Part shown: positions 11,660 to 23,478 of the stretch, piece after piece
Layout: every line of letters starts with the position of its first letter
Numbering within the stretch: position 1 is the stretch's first letter
Source of the DNA: Coniella vitis
Lineage: Eukaryota; Ascomycota; Sordariomycetes; Diaporthales; Schizoparmaceae
DNA: 64,000 nt
Reading direction: 5' to 3'
NCBI GenBank assembly: GCA_011317545.1
Contig: WUJK01000004.1
Location: 1,488,001 to 1,552,000, forward strand
Position numbers and translations under genes: made by a program
The notes under the pieces: generated by a model
The model's database searches: none
Told to the model about the DNA's origin: nothing
The model's input: only the letters and a program-made list of their open reading frames with translations

Positions 11660-13922
11660 ATGGCGCCTGTCTCCAAGATACCCGGCCCCTCGGCGACCCG
11701 CAGGCAGTTCAAAGGTTCCACGACGGACGAATTTGCTGCAGGCTCTGCTAGGCCTCGTCGCAGGACTCTCTCAAATGCTTCGGCATCATCGACAGCAAGT
11801 CGCCAGTTTGAGGATCAATTTGTGTTTTCTCCGCATTTGTCGCCTTCGCACGAGCAACAAACGTCCTTCTTCCCGCCCACCGCACCCAACCAGGGTCCGA
11901 ATTATCCACCCGTTGGCGTTACAAAGCCAAGCTTTGGTGAGTTGGCTCATGTTATTCCCGACGTATCCGAACTTTAGACACACTGTCTCCTCACGTCTTT
12001 TCATGCATCCTTCGAGGGATGAGTCGATGGAGTCTCTATTTGCTTGTTTTTTCAAAACTCATTTATCTCTTTGCCGCGTGTTGCTGGCTGCTTGTGTCTC
12101 GTACTTGGTGGTCAGTCTGTCAGGTACGAATGCGGAACGATTAGCAAGTCGCGCCAAGTAGGCTGAGTACGCCAAACATGAACAAGGGATTATTGTTGCT
12201 GCTCCTTGGTCGCTCCTTTTAAATGCCATTGTTCACATTATCCAGAACGAGTATTCCAAACACAAAACGCACAAGGTCGACTGTCAGAAGGTCAGCGTAT
12301 CACATGCAAGGAGAAGGCGCGGGTTCATCAGGGGTCCTTGTCTCAGAATAAAAAGAAAAGGCATCATCACATTCCAAAGTCTGGGGGCGGGAGCAAGTCA
12401 ATCATCATTGCGATTCAGGGTAACGGTTGTCAGGATGCACCGCTAAGCGGCATTTGGGCAAGCGCCTCATCCGCCTGAGAATTTGCGCCCCCCAGGGGTC
12501 CCACAATGTCTCGGGTCGTGGGATTGGCGCCGAGAGGCCTTCGCGGTCTCTCTGGGAATGCGGAGAGACGTCATCCTGGGGCAGAGTGGCCCAGCAAAAA
12601 AGATCCCCGCTACGACGGCCACGTTCCTCTCGTGCATTCACAGCAGTGCAAATTTTCAAAACTTGGCTAACCCTTCTCTTTTCCGTTCCTCCTTCGACAG
12701 GCGATCTTCTGCAGGCTTCACGCACAAATCCAAACGACGACTCCACCAAACCAGCCTACGCCAACACCGCTCCTACCCCGTGTGCCAAGCCTATCACGAT
12801 CGAATTACCCCCGCCTCCGTCCCGCAAGATCGCATCCAGTTCAGTCTACACGCCCATTGAGCCTTTGTCAGGTCGCGGAGATATTTCTGGGTAGGTCAAG
12901 CAGCCATGACTATATGCCTCTTTAGTTATTACTACTATATCTACTGTCAGGTCTTGGGGCTCGTTTTGTGCAAAGGCCCCAAATGTCCAAGTCAATTCCA
13001 GCATATGCACTCCAAGAAGCCTAAAGCTAACATGTCTTGCACGTATTCAAGTGGTTACTTTCCTTTCCACGAGGATCCGGACAAGCGCATCCACCATCCC
13101 CATCCGTTCCACGCAGCCGCGCAAGCGGCCAAGCGCAGCGCAGAGTCGTGGCAGGAGGCACCCCGGGACATTGAACGCACAACTACCGCCGCCGCTGCCA
13201 CACGACAGCGCCCCTCCATCGCAGAATACGCTGTGTCGGAGCCGCAGGGTCATCTTCCCATGACGCACTCGGCCAAGATGCCTTCGTCACAGGACACCAC
13301 TCCCATCACATCCTACGTCCCAAGCGGCTTGCACGATGTCCCCATGCCAATCGGCAAGTACTATCCGACAAACTACGAAGCGGCTCAATCTCGAAAAAGC
13401 AGCAGTCACAAGACTCAAACTTCAGCATCTCGAAGCGCCCTACGGCCACCCTCCGTTGGTGGCTCTGGCGCCATCAAATCGGACACTGCAGTTCCTCATT
13501 TCATCAATAGAACAGACTCCCGCGGCCGTTCTGACTCGGATGCGAAGCGACGACTGCAACAATACCAGCGCGATATGGTCGCGCAAGCCACCCAAGCCGC
13601 ACGACAACTGGCCAGCGCCAAGACCGCCTCGGTCAATTTAGCCGCCGTACACGGTGCTCCCATGCAAAAATTCCAGACAGGATCGCATCGGCCCATCTCC
13701 CCGCGTTTGCAACCCCTGGGTAGCCCCGGACCGGTGACGCCGATGGAGTTGGAAGGCCAAAGCGGCGATGGTGGCTATCTCACCCGTGGCCGGCCTGTGC
13801 GTAGCCCAGATGCTGAGAGAGAGAGCCATGCCATTGCTCGGGCCATGAGAGCCGAAGATGAGCGGAAGCGTAGGGAGGGAAGGAACTCTCCCGCGGTCGA
13901 GGCAGGCGGCTTCGTTTTTTGA
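11660..13922 (+). CDS. Disordered conserved-looking protein of unknown function (445 aa, 3 exons)
   Basis: I do not recognise the family. Exons are 11660-11936, 12701-12890 and 13052-13922; phases fit and the total is 446 codons with stop. Intron 1 (764 nt) is very long for a fungus but has a GTGAGT donor and an ideal GCTAAC ... CGACAG end. Intron 2 (161 nt) also has GCTAAC before its acceptor. Exon 1 is Ser/Arg/Pro-rich (RPRRRTLSNASASS). Exon 2 holds a proline patch (ELPPPPSRK). Exon 3 has a motif HEDPDKRIHHPHPFHAAAQA and then an Arg/Gln/Ala stretch that may form a helix (DAKRRLQQYQRDMVAQATQA). The last 30 residues (DAERESHAIARAMRAEDERK onward) look helical and charged, ending in GGFVF. Such ends are often the conserved part of otherwise disordered fungal proteins. 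Many Ser/Thr-Pro sites suggest a regulated scaffold, which is inference only. A further exon inside intron 1 cannot be excluded. Confidence 0.72.
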
Positions 13923-15061
13923 GGGATGCATTCACCTGTTGCAGAGCTCTGTCAATCTTCCTTGCCACTTGGTACTGCCCATTGCCGATCAATGGGCGCC
14001 CGCCGATTGGACTATTTCATGCGAACCGCACCATGGATGGAGACCATGCTATAAGCTTCGCCCAGTCTTGCGTTGCAGCTCCATGCCGCCGAAATACTTT
14101 TCTTTTTTCTTCTTTTTGTTCTTTATCATGCATATCAATTCCAGGCCCGCATCCTGCATGGTCTGCAAGGACAGTCGAGGAGCGTCTCCGCACCACTGGC
14201 GTGGAGGACTACCCGCCAACACCAAGACATTTACAGGCGTTAACACACACACACACACACACACACACAAGTCCAGAAGTACACGTTGGACTGGATTTTT
14301 CATTTATTTTCTTCGGGTCAGTAACAGTCATGAACGATTAGACAGCGAATCATTGCCTCTAGATACCCTCAAACTCGCATTCTATTCCAGGTAGACGATA
14401 TCAGGTCACTCAGGCAACAATACAGAGTGATCAACGACAGCCACGATCGCAGCAGAGTAGGATGATGAAATTTGATATCAGGAGCCATCAATGGGGTTGG
14501 GAACTGACGGTGGAATGTGGGATCAAAATGATTGTTCAGAAGTGAACTTTGAGTGGCAGCAGTGTTATTGCTGATGGCTCTGGGTCAAGTAGATGGGCGC
14601 TTAGTCCTCGTGTACTTGGGCTTCGCAAACATGATCCCAGAATTTCCACTTGATGACTTTGTTTTCTGCCGGTCCCACCGCTTGGAAAACATTCCGGGAG
14701 GCACATACTACGCAGGGAGTCCTGAATCAACGGCTATGCAATTCTTTACTATTTTCTTTGGTCCTCTTAAGATAATGAACTCTGATGGCCTGTGTGATAT
14801 GACTGCTTCCCCATGTTTCCACGCCAATGCTTCGTGCGTATTAAGATGTTTGGATAGTTGGGAACTTTGTTTGTGGTGAATAGACTCAATCGAAGCTATA
14901 CCAGTACACATATTTTCATCAACTACATCGTGTGCCATTGTCCTCGTTAGAATACATATGCTTTCGTTAATCATAATGTGCAACGTGACATATTTTAAAA
15001 CAGAATCAAAGAGACTCTAGATGAAAAGCTTATTCGCCTGGGTTCCATCTAACATTCTCAC
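13923..15061. other. Intergenic region with an AC microsatellite
   Basis: No supported gene. It probably holds the 3' ends of the two convergent flanking genes. An (AC)n run is at 14242-14269. The second half (14530-15060) is A/T-rich and without long frames. Confidence 0.6.
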
Positions 15062-15904
15062 TTAATCACTGGACCTCCACGCCTCTTCAAACAAGAATGA
15101 CTGCACTGGTAGCACCTGAGAATACCGCAGGGCATCTTGCTCCATGGCGTCATCTGCGGCGGAATAAGGACCATTGTGGTGGTGGTGGTGGTGGTGGTGG
15201 TGATAATGATGATGTTTCCTCGAAGGCGATTCAGATCTGTGGCTGTGTTGTTGGCTATGGCTGTGACTCTTGGCGCTACTCTTGGCGCTGCTCCGTTTGG
15301 ATTTGCCGTGGGAAGGTGGTGAAGAATGTGCGTGTCCGTCCCTTGAAGTTGAAGAGCCTGTGTGGTGGCTTGATCTGTGGTAAGAATGACTACTACTGCT
15401 GCTGCTGCTGCTGCTGATGCTGCTGCCGCCGCCGCTACTTCTGGAGGATTTTGTGGACTCGTAGCTGTGGCTGCGTGACGAGCTCGCGGCGATGAAGCCT
15501 GGCTGGGATGGACTTCCGACGGCGTAGGGACCGTGGTGGTCGGGCAGGGCAGCCGCTTGTACAATGACCGGACACACCGTCTCGGTAGAGCCAGGCTGTT
15601 GTGTGTGTAAGTGTGGGGGGCATATCAGTGCCTATCGGGTATTGATAACGTTTTTCTTCTTTCTTTCTTTTCTTCTTTTCTTTTCTTTTTTTATATAAAA
15701 AAAGCCTTCGCGAGTAGGAAAATAGGAAAGACAGAAAGATCTCTAGGAAAACACTCGTAGAAAAAGGAATTGATGATGGAAGAAGGAAAAGAAAAAAAAA
15801 GTATCAAGAATTAACAATCAGAAAGGGCCTACCTCGCCCAGGGAAAGGTGTAGGTCTAGTTCCATATTGCACATCAAGCACAATGGTCGAGATAGTTGAG
15901 ACAT
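15062..15904 (-). CDS. Ser/His-rich protein with an N-terminal CxxC (201 aa, 2 exons)
   Basis: Function not recognised. Minus-strand exons are 15904-15833 (24 codons) and 15595-15062 (178 codons with stop). The 237-nt intron contains a long T/C tract. The N-terminus carries C9-x2-C12 with H19 and then, across the splice, C32 (TETVCPVIVQA), a plausible partial metal site. Residues from about 50 to 150 are Ser-, His-, Lys- and Arg-rich, with runs of nine serines and nine histidines encoded by AGC/AGT and CAC repeats. The C-terminus is more normal (DDAMEQDALRYSQVLPVQSF) and may be the conserved part. The overall plan resembles the gene at 446-948, a Cys motif joined to a disordered Ser/His tail, but with the order reversed. 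The splice is supported by matching phase and by a start codon with a good context. Confidence 0.6.
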
Positions 15905-18900
15905 GGCGTGGTGGCTGTCAAGTGCGTGACTGCTCGAGGCATATGAGGCATGTGATTGGCGGTGGTTTCCCATGGTGGTGATGATGATGATGATATTGTT
16001 GTAACTATGTAGTGTGAATTAAAATTGTGATATTGGGTTTGGGGGTTGTGATGAACATCATGGGGCTGCCACTGGCGATCTATGGTCAAGCGCATCTGTA
16101 TTTAAGCAAAACCCCATTTTGAAGCCAACGGCCGACACTTGGCCAACTATCAGCTTCCACTCAGGGACTGTGCAAAAAATCAGGGTCCCTACCCACCATC
16201 AACGAAGCGGGCAGCGCAAAAGTTGCATCGTCTGCTGTTGTCAACCGTTGGAGCTGGGACGACAATGAGAAGAAAGAAACAACAACAAATCTGGTTTCTC
16301 CAGCACCACCTGCACCCCAGTCAGTCATCATGCGGCTTTGGCGGCTCTGTACCTTGGGACAAAGACTCCGGGGGGGGGGGGGGTTGAGACAACTCTAAAT
16401 TTAGATTTGCGATGTGTTTTTTTTTTTAACCCTGCGTCTGGACGCCAGATGCCGTTGCGCTAATCTGGGTTGATGCATCTCAAGTTCGACCTTTTGCCGA
16501 TCATGCCGGATCCCCCAGGAGGCGGAGCAGATGCAGACAGTTACTAGTCCCAAGAGAAAGAAAGAAAGGAAGAAAAATGAATGGAATGCATAGCGGCGGG
16601 GAGGGTGGGATGGTTGCATATTTTTCGCCATCAACAGGTGATTGGGGAGACAGCCGGGGGGGGTGGCTGAGCCAATGCGCAGGGTCTCCATTACTGTACA
16701 TTTGCAGCTTACACACAGCAAGTTTTTGCTATTGTCTAGACCTTGATTTTGTGGGCTGCGATGGGATGACCGTGCTGTGCATATGTAAGACCATGTACTT
16801 ACTATTCGACATTGGCAAATGGCGGCGAGCTGCCTTGGTAATAAGGGGAGCAACCCCCAATTGGACACAGAAGGGGAAAGGTTTCCTGAATTGGATCTGT
16901 ACAGCCTCCTTGCCGTAACCGAAAACGGCTGTTCAGACGGTCCTGGGCATGCTACGGTGAGGCTCCTTTGGGCTTGCAATGCTACTCTAGAACTTGAACT
17001 TGCACCGGAATTGGGGCTGCCAAAGTGCAGCATTTGAACTCGGCGCTCTGCAGGCGGACAGTATACATCGAAGAAGGACGCTTTCCAGATGGCTCACAGG
17101 CAACAAACGGGAGTTTCTGGCGATACAGTTTCCTATGAGCTCCGTTTTTTCTTTCTTTTTCTTCTCTGCCCGAATATATCTCCAAGCTCCAAGCTCTAGG
17201 TGCTTCGTTACCTGGTTGGTTGTGTGGAAATACAGCCAGCCGTTGCGGCATTCGTCTCACAAGGTCAGGGAGACGCTGCATGTCGTTTGCTGTCTGGGGC
17301 CTTTGTCAAAATGTGATCAGTTTCACCTGAACCCTTTTCTACGCTGCTGGTGCACATGTGCCACATAGACGAGTGGCTCTGAGTCTCCCATGCTCTCTTG
17401 TCAGTTGACATCTGAACGGGTCAGGGCGACGATAATCATTCTGGGCGATTGAAGATCACTCATCAAAGGCTTTGGGATTCCAAAGATCAACTCACAACTA
17501 TACCAAGGACTTGGTTATATTGAGTGGTCCCAGCACACGTCTGGCTAATCGAAACAGCTATCTCATGCTGCACAGCATCTCTCCCCCTTCTCAGCATCCT
17601 CTACGCCTGCTCGATACCGACAAGCCGGCGTAGATCTTTGTCAAGAGGGTTCTTGTATCATATGCTGCAGGAACCGGGCCCTGACTTGCTAAGTAGCACA
17701 CAGTGCTCGAGCGCTGCCTGATGCGGATCGACATCAAGATATTAGGCGAGCCGCAGACAGTGCTATCGAGCCACGATTCGTTCCTCAAGTCCGGAGATGT
17801 AATTATAGCCACGGAGGCAACGTCCTGCCCAGAGATATCGCAGATACACCCACGAATGGATTCTTCGTGTAGTATCCGTGACTGCCTTTTCGTACATTTA
17901 CTGTTCAGCAACGCCCGTCTCGCCTCATGGAGCAACATCACTGCTCCAGCCAACACTCTCCCATCCAAGAAGCAACGTCACCGTGGGGCCCCCTTGGGCT
18001 TGAATTGCTGCAGTCCATCCTGATGTTACTACGACAGCCTGAGACTAAGCCCCATTGTCGGCTGATTCGATATACGTGGAGGCGTCCGAGGTGGTCTCCT
18101 TCAAGACATCATGGCTTGATGTACCACTGCGCCAGCCCAGACCGGTGGGCCCAGGGCTCTCTGTTCCACTTGACAGCTGCAGCCTTCCACATCATACCAT
18201 TCTGGGCATGTTGTGGCTGTTTTGTCCGGACCCTGATCCGCTTGCCAAAGGCCGGGTTCGTGTCTATGGGTTCGACGGCCGCGCGACTGGAAATATGGTT
18301 GGTTAGCAGTTTTCCTTCACGGGAGAAAGTACAATCAAAACCAGGTAGCGCAAAGCCATCAAGCTGTTGGGTCTACCTCGTTTCGTGTCTGCTTTGCTTA
18401 CTTACTCGGGTATCCTTATTCGTCGTTTCCTCTGCCCCTTGATCCGAGAGAAAAGTACTGTCAGATCAAGCTCGTCTTACCATTCACCCAAGCAAGTCCT
18501 CAAGGGCTTCAGCACTGCTTTCCTGGACAGTATCTAGCACCCGAGGCGCCTAGCCGTTGTCTCGTGATCTCTTGTGCTACGTCTCTTTGCCAGAATTGGG
18601 TCAACTTGCATCGATCTGCTGCTGCTCCTACTTCTGGCTTAATTGAGGCTTGGGTCTGTCTCACCTCACCATCACTACCACTTGGGCCTTCTCCTATCCG
18701 TATCGGCATTTCCGGCTTCTCCAGACGTTGTGCTTTGCACTCGTTACGTCCCACGAGAGCCGTCGCTTCGTCGAATGCATTTTGTTTTGGCCCGTTTGAT
18801 TTTCGTCTGCAATCAAGTGGGAGTTGAACCTCTTTCTTTCCTCTTGTTTACCGACGCTGATTAAGCTTCGAGAGACCTGCGAGGAATCAACAGGTCTCTT

Positions 18901-20447
18901 GCCCTCTAGTATCAACCCACAGCCAGGCTCCATGAGCCATACCAGTCCAACGACGTGTGAGTTTAGAATGCAGCTAAGCTGCAGTGTGAAGCCTGTAGTT
19001 TTCCTAGTTGTATATAAATCTGTATGCCACCGCCATGAGGTCGCATCCCCGTTTATAATCGTGTTGTGTCTATCAGCCTTGTTCGAAATTCCCAATCCGC
19101 AGGTTGGTAAAGGTGCTGCCCCCTATTCCAGGCCATTTTACCAAGCGTGAGCTACTGCATTACTCTTTTTGCATCTTTTACTCTCCCCTCAGAGCCAGAG
19201 AGTGTATATCTACATATCGTCTAGGTCAATACGGCTGCTCTTTGCAGGTGACTTGCGCCATCAGGGTTCCAGTGATCGCTCTGTCTTACTATTTGCAAAG
19301 AGGCTTGTTCTCATGACTTGAGAGGCTGGGATTCTCCCAGACATCCGCTATCGAGGCAACTACTGGTGACAACTCGCCCATCGACAAAAGGAGATCCATT
19401 GAAGGCACCCACGTTCGAACTGACTTAGGTGTGAGGTTGCTGAACTCTGGAATATGTATGCAATACTTGTGCCCTCGCAGAACGATACAAATGTCTGCTG
19501 ATGTTCTGTAGCTAATCCGCCTGTTCTCTGGCCTGACGTGGGCTTCATGAAAGGGAACCCAAGGTCTGATAGGGGTTTCAAGTCTCTGACATCTCTGACA
19601 TCTACCTGCCTTGCTGTGTTCAGATAGGGAAGTGTGGTTATTCATATGTACATCATACCAGAATGCGATTGCATAATTTACAGATCATGCCGTGAAGTGT
19701 CGTGAGTCCATCGCCATAGCGTTCCAGGATTGTGATAGAGGATCTTGCATATAGTCGCCTCCTAAGAGCACTACTACCCAGCTTGTTCTTCTCCATGTGG
19801 TAGAGTAAGAGATCTGTATGGAAACCTGAGACAGTCCGCCGTGGCATCCCTTGGAACCTTGGTCTTTTGCGGCAAGGCTTCGACCAGCCGCCTGCGGCGT
19901 CACACACACACATACACCAGTCGGTTTTACTACGTCAATCCGAGCAACTAATACTTGGCCGAGTGGGCTCCTCTAACCCAAGGTGCCTTCACCAGAGTGT
20001 TTGGACGGTCCATCCAGAGACAGCTCGCAGCCCAAACCTGTGATCGCCCGATGGTGGGAAGCCATACGACCCATCGCAACTCTCTTCTGGAGCTGGCTCT
20101 GGTCCTTTGTGGTCGTGGGTGCCTCTTGCATCATTTGGTCTTCTCCAAGATACAGCGCCGGTTACCCGACCAAACTGCTGTGCGTGTCCTTCCTTCCAGG
20201 CTTCTTCCTCGATGAGTCGATGTTGACATTTGCCAATGGCGCCCCCGGCCAAATCTAGCCACGCCATCTACTGCAATACAGTACGCTTCCATGTGCTGAT
20301 GGAGGAGCTCTGTCCGAGGCGGCTTTCGTCACGCATGGGAAGAGACTCAACATAAAAACAGTGGCCAGGTATGCCTTGTGAATTGTCCAAAGCCCGTCGA
20401 CATCCGACCGATCGATGCATTAGCGACCGGCTCTTTGTTTGGCCAAC
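15905..20447. other. Long intergenic region, no gene seen
   Basis: 4.5 kb in which only short frames occur, none protein-like. It contains a G14 run (16370-16383), an 11-bp stem inverted repeat (18869-18901), and a C/T-rich stretch from about 17.9 to 18.8 kb that may belong to a long leader for the receptor gene at 20448. Confidence 0.5.
18869..18901. repeat. Short inverted repeat (hairpin)
   Basis: CGAGAGACCTG and CAGGTCTCTTG flank an 11-base loop. The stem is 11 bp with one G:T pair. It could form a hairpin in RNA from either strand. Its role is unknown. Confidence 0.7.
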
Positions 20448-21245
20448 ATGCTGGTTGCCGACATCACCGACAGGCAAAAGGGCGACTTCGACAACATTGC
20501 CCGCGCCTGTTCCGTCCTGTCACTATGTGGATGCATCTTTATCATCTTGACGTTCCTGTGTTGCCAGTCCTTCCGCAAGCCCATCACGCGCCTCGTCTTC
20601 TTCGCGTCCTTTGGGAACATGGTTAGCAACGTGGCGACACTGATCGCGGGGACGTACATCAACACGCCCAACTCTGCTGCTTGCCAAGCACAAGCCTTCC
20701 TGGTGCAGATGTAGGGTTCAACGTGGAAAAGAGGAAAAGCAAGTCAAAAGAATGTGCAGCCCGCTGACAACTTTGGCTGGACAGGTTCATGCCGGCAGAT
20801 GCACTGTGGACTCTTGCCATGGCCTTCAATGTCTACTTGACATTCTACCGCAAGTACGACGCCCAGATGCTCAAGAAGATGGAGGTGCCCTACTTGGTGG
20901 TCTGCTACGGTTTGCCGTTCCTTGTAGCGCTCCCCCTCTGCTTCATTTCCAGCCCAGAACGAGGACACATGTATGGCAGTGCCCTCATTTGGTGCTGGAT
21001 CAGCCCCGATTGGATGATTTTCCGTCTTGTCATATTTTATATTCCAGTGTGGTAGGTCGGGACCTCGTTTGTTCACAACTTCTCTACCCTTTGACGGTCT
21101 CACGCCATTCTTCTCTCTCTCACTCTCTCTCTCACTCTCTCTCTCTCACTCTCTCTCTCACTCTCTCTCTCACTCTCTCTCTCACTCTCTCTCTCACTCT
21201 CTCTCTCACTCTCTCTCTCACTCTCTCTCTCACTCTCTCTCTCAC

Positions 21246-21298
<53 letters not shown>

Positions 21299-22395
21299 CA
21301 AGAGCTGACAATGTAACAACCACTACACCCAGGTTCACCATCATCGCAACCTTCTTCATCTACATTCGCACAGGACGTCAGATCTACTCCAAATACCAAG
21401 CCCTCAAATCCCTCCACTCGACCGTCCACTCCCAGCCCAACCTCAGCGAGCTTCTGCCCTCCAAAACAACAGAAGTCTCGGTCGAGTCCGAGGTCATCCT
21501 GAGCCACGCACCCGACTCGGCCGCTCTGGGCTTCGGCGCCGGCGGCCTCGCAGGCGAAATCGCTGGAACGCCTGGGGCTGCGTACTCGGTGACCATCACC
21601 TCGAATGCGCGGGCACACAACGCCCACCGACACCAGCACCACGACCATGGCTACCCCAGTGACGGCGGCGGCGGCGAGCGAGGATACAGCAGCGCAGAGT
21701 ATGACCGGCCGTCCACATCAACCCTGGACGCTGGCGACATGGTGCCGCTGACGCCTGTACGAGCAAGATCGACACTGACGCTGACGACGCCGACGACGCC
21801 GCCTCCAACAGCAGCAGCAGCAACTTCCCCGACACTGCTACCACAACGTCCAGCATCTGCGGCTGGCACAGGGCTGACACCGGCAGCAGCACCAAAAGGC
21901 AACCTCAAACGCACGCCCTCCATGCCCACAAGACACGGCTTCCGACACATGCACGCCCACAGTGGTGGTGGTGGTGGTGGTGGTGGTCGTCGTCGTCGTC
22001 ATCGTCCGCCTCGCCCCAAAAAACCCGCCGCCGTCTCGGAAGCCAACAGTGCAGCCTGGTCCTATGCCCGGTGCGCCTTGCTCTTCTTCGCCGCGATGCT
22101 CATCACCTGGATCCCGTCCACGGCGAACCGGATGTACAATGTCGTCCACACCGACAGGCTCAACCTCGGGCTGCAGTACACGTCGTGTTTTGTCCTGCCG
22201 CTCCAGGGATTTTGGAACAGTCTCATCTATGCTTTTACCACCCGGAGGTCCTGTGGACGGCTGGTGGGCCGGTTCAAGGCTTACGTGGTCGGATTGCCAC
22301 AAGCTGCGAGGACGAAGATGGCAGCAAGCTTGCGTGGGGCCAAGACTGGCCAAGATACTACTACTGGCCATAAAGTCGAAGACGTCTATTGCTGA
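20448..22395 (+). CDS. cAMP-receptor-like G-protein-coupled receptor (530 aa, 3 exons)
   Basis: Seven-helix receptor of the Dictyostelium cAMP-receptor-like class (Dicty_CAR type; GprH-type or GPR-1-type receptors in fungi). Exons are 20448-20710, 20785-21051 and 21333-22395. Helix 1 is around residues 20-42 and helix 2 around 52-72. The conserved CQAQAFLVQM of helix 3 spans the first splice. Helices 4-5 contain ERGHMYGSALIWCW and the aromatic IFYIPVWF. A very long third cytoplasmic loop (about residues 200-420) follows, rich in Gly, His, Pro, Thr and Arg. Helix 6 carries FFAAMLITWIPSTANR, and helix 7 is LPLQGFWNSLIYAF, close to the family signature. It should sit in the plasma membrane and signal through G-alpha to cAMP; its ligand is unknown in fungi. 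The start ATG is at 20448. Intron 2 (281 nt) is filled by a CTCTCTCA microsatellite. Confidence is high for family, moderate for the exact N-terminus. Confidence 0.92.
21112..21297. repeat. CTCTCTCA / CT / CA microsatellite inside a receptor intron
   Basis: About 185 bp of CT-rich repeats, with many units of ACTCTCTCTCTC and a final (CT)n then (CA)n. It lies within intron 2 of the GPCR gene, between the GTAGGT donor at 21052 and the CCCAG acceptor ending at 21332. Confidence 0.95.
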
Positions 22396-22538
22396 TGCGA
22401 GTAGAAACTCTGATGCGGAGACGGGTTTTGATGGATAAATGAGGAAGCGCCATAAATACAGCAACAACAACAACAAACAATAGGCTAGATAAACATGGGT
22501 GCGAGGTTATATGATGCTTCTCGACAAAATGTTTACGG

Positions 22539-22576
<38 letters not shown>

Positions 22577-23478
22577 CAGGATGGATAGGGTTTTTTTTCT
22601 TTTCTTTTTTTTTTTTTATCTGGTGTTACAAAATGGTGGAGGCCTAAGGGATTTGGGTTTTTTATGGTCAAGCAGTGCATACTCTCATTTAGGTAGGTTT
22701 GGCAAGTGAATCCACCCACATAGTCCTTAGTATTATATACGGGCTGCTTTCGAATGTGGCATTTCTACACGAGCACTTCGATTATGATCCTGATGGACGG
22801 TATGGAAACCCCGAGAGTGCGGATCCGGCTCTCGTTGTTTGGGCTGCTCAAACTTAGGCAGTGAGAGTGATGCGTGTGAGTTCACAAAACAGAACAATGT
22901 TTATTACTTGAACCAGGAATTCTACATGCTTTTTAATTTAGAGACTAATTTCTTCTAGTACTATACATAGTAATGGATAAGCCCGACGCATGTCACTGTT
23001 CAGGCATGATCGCGAACAGTCACTTGAATTTATCGAGCCAAAAGAAAAAAAAAAAAAAAAAACTCTCTCAACTCCTGAAAACCTCGATCGAGTGGAGTTT
23101 ATTACGCTACAAAGCTTCAGCAAACGAAAGTCGGGGCTTATCAATTCCAGAGCCGTATGCATTGAAATTCATGGTTAAATAAGTATACGCGTTGCCTGAA
23201 CAAGTGCTTGGCGGAGCTTACACGGTAGCGAATTGTGACTCACCACCACCCACCCTGTCACGCTGCGGCCTCAATGTTGAGCTTGCCAGTTCGACGCTCA
23301 TCAATCTGGCTCTGTTTCTTGAATTTTGACGCTCATCGCCAGTCATCTATCCGTATGTTTTGATACGTTTGGGCTACAAGGACCGGGGATTCCATCTTCA
23401 CACAGCTCATATAATCAATATCATCCGCCAACGACGCACCCCACTTTTCATTCAGGAACCCAGTCAACTTACAAAAGC
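22396..23478. other. Intergenic region with an AT microsatellite
   Basis: It holds the GPCR 3' region, an (AT)n run at 22541-22575, poly-T/A runs near 22600 and 23040, and an ACATAGTA motif at 22965. The last 150 bases are the likely leader of the hydrolase at 23479. No gene seen. Confidence 0.65.

Noticed and set aside
16401..17033. 210-codon minus-strand frame
   Set aside because: It contains poly-Phe/Leu from a T-rich run, has no conserved pattern and no plausible ATG context.
21100..21648. Minus-strand frame with Arg/Glu/Ser repeats
   Set aside because: It is the complement of the CTCTCTCA intron microsatellite and of the GPCR exon; a shadow only.
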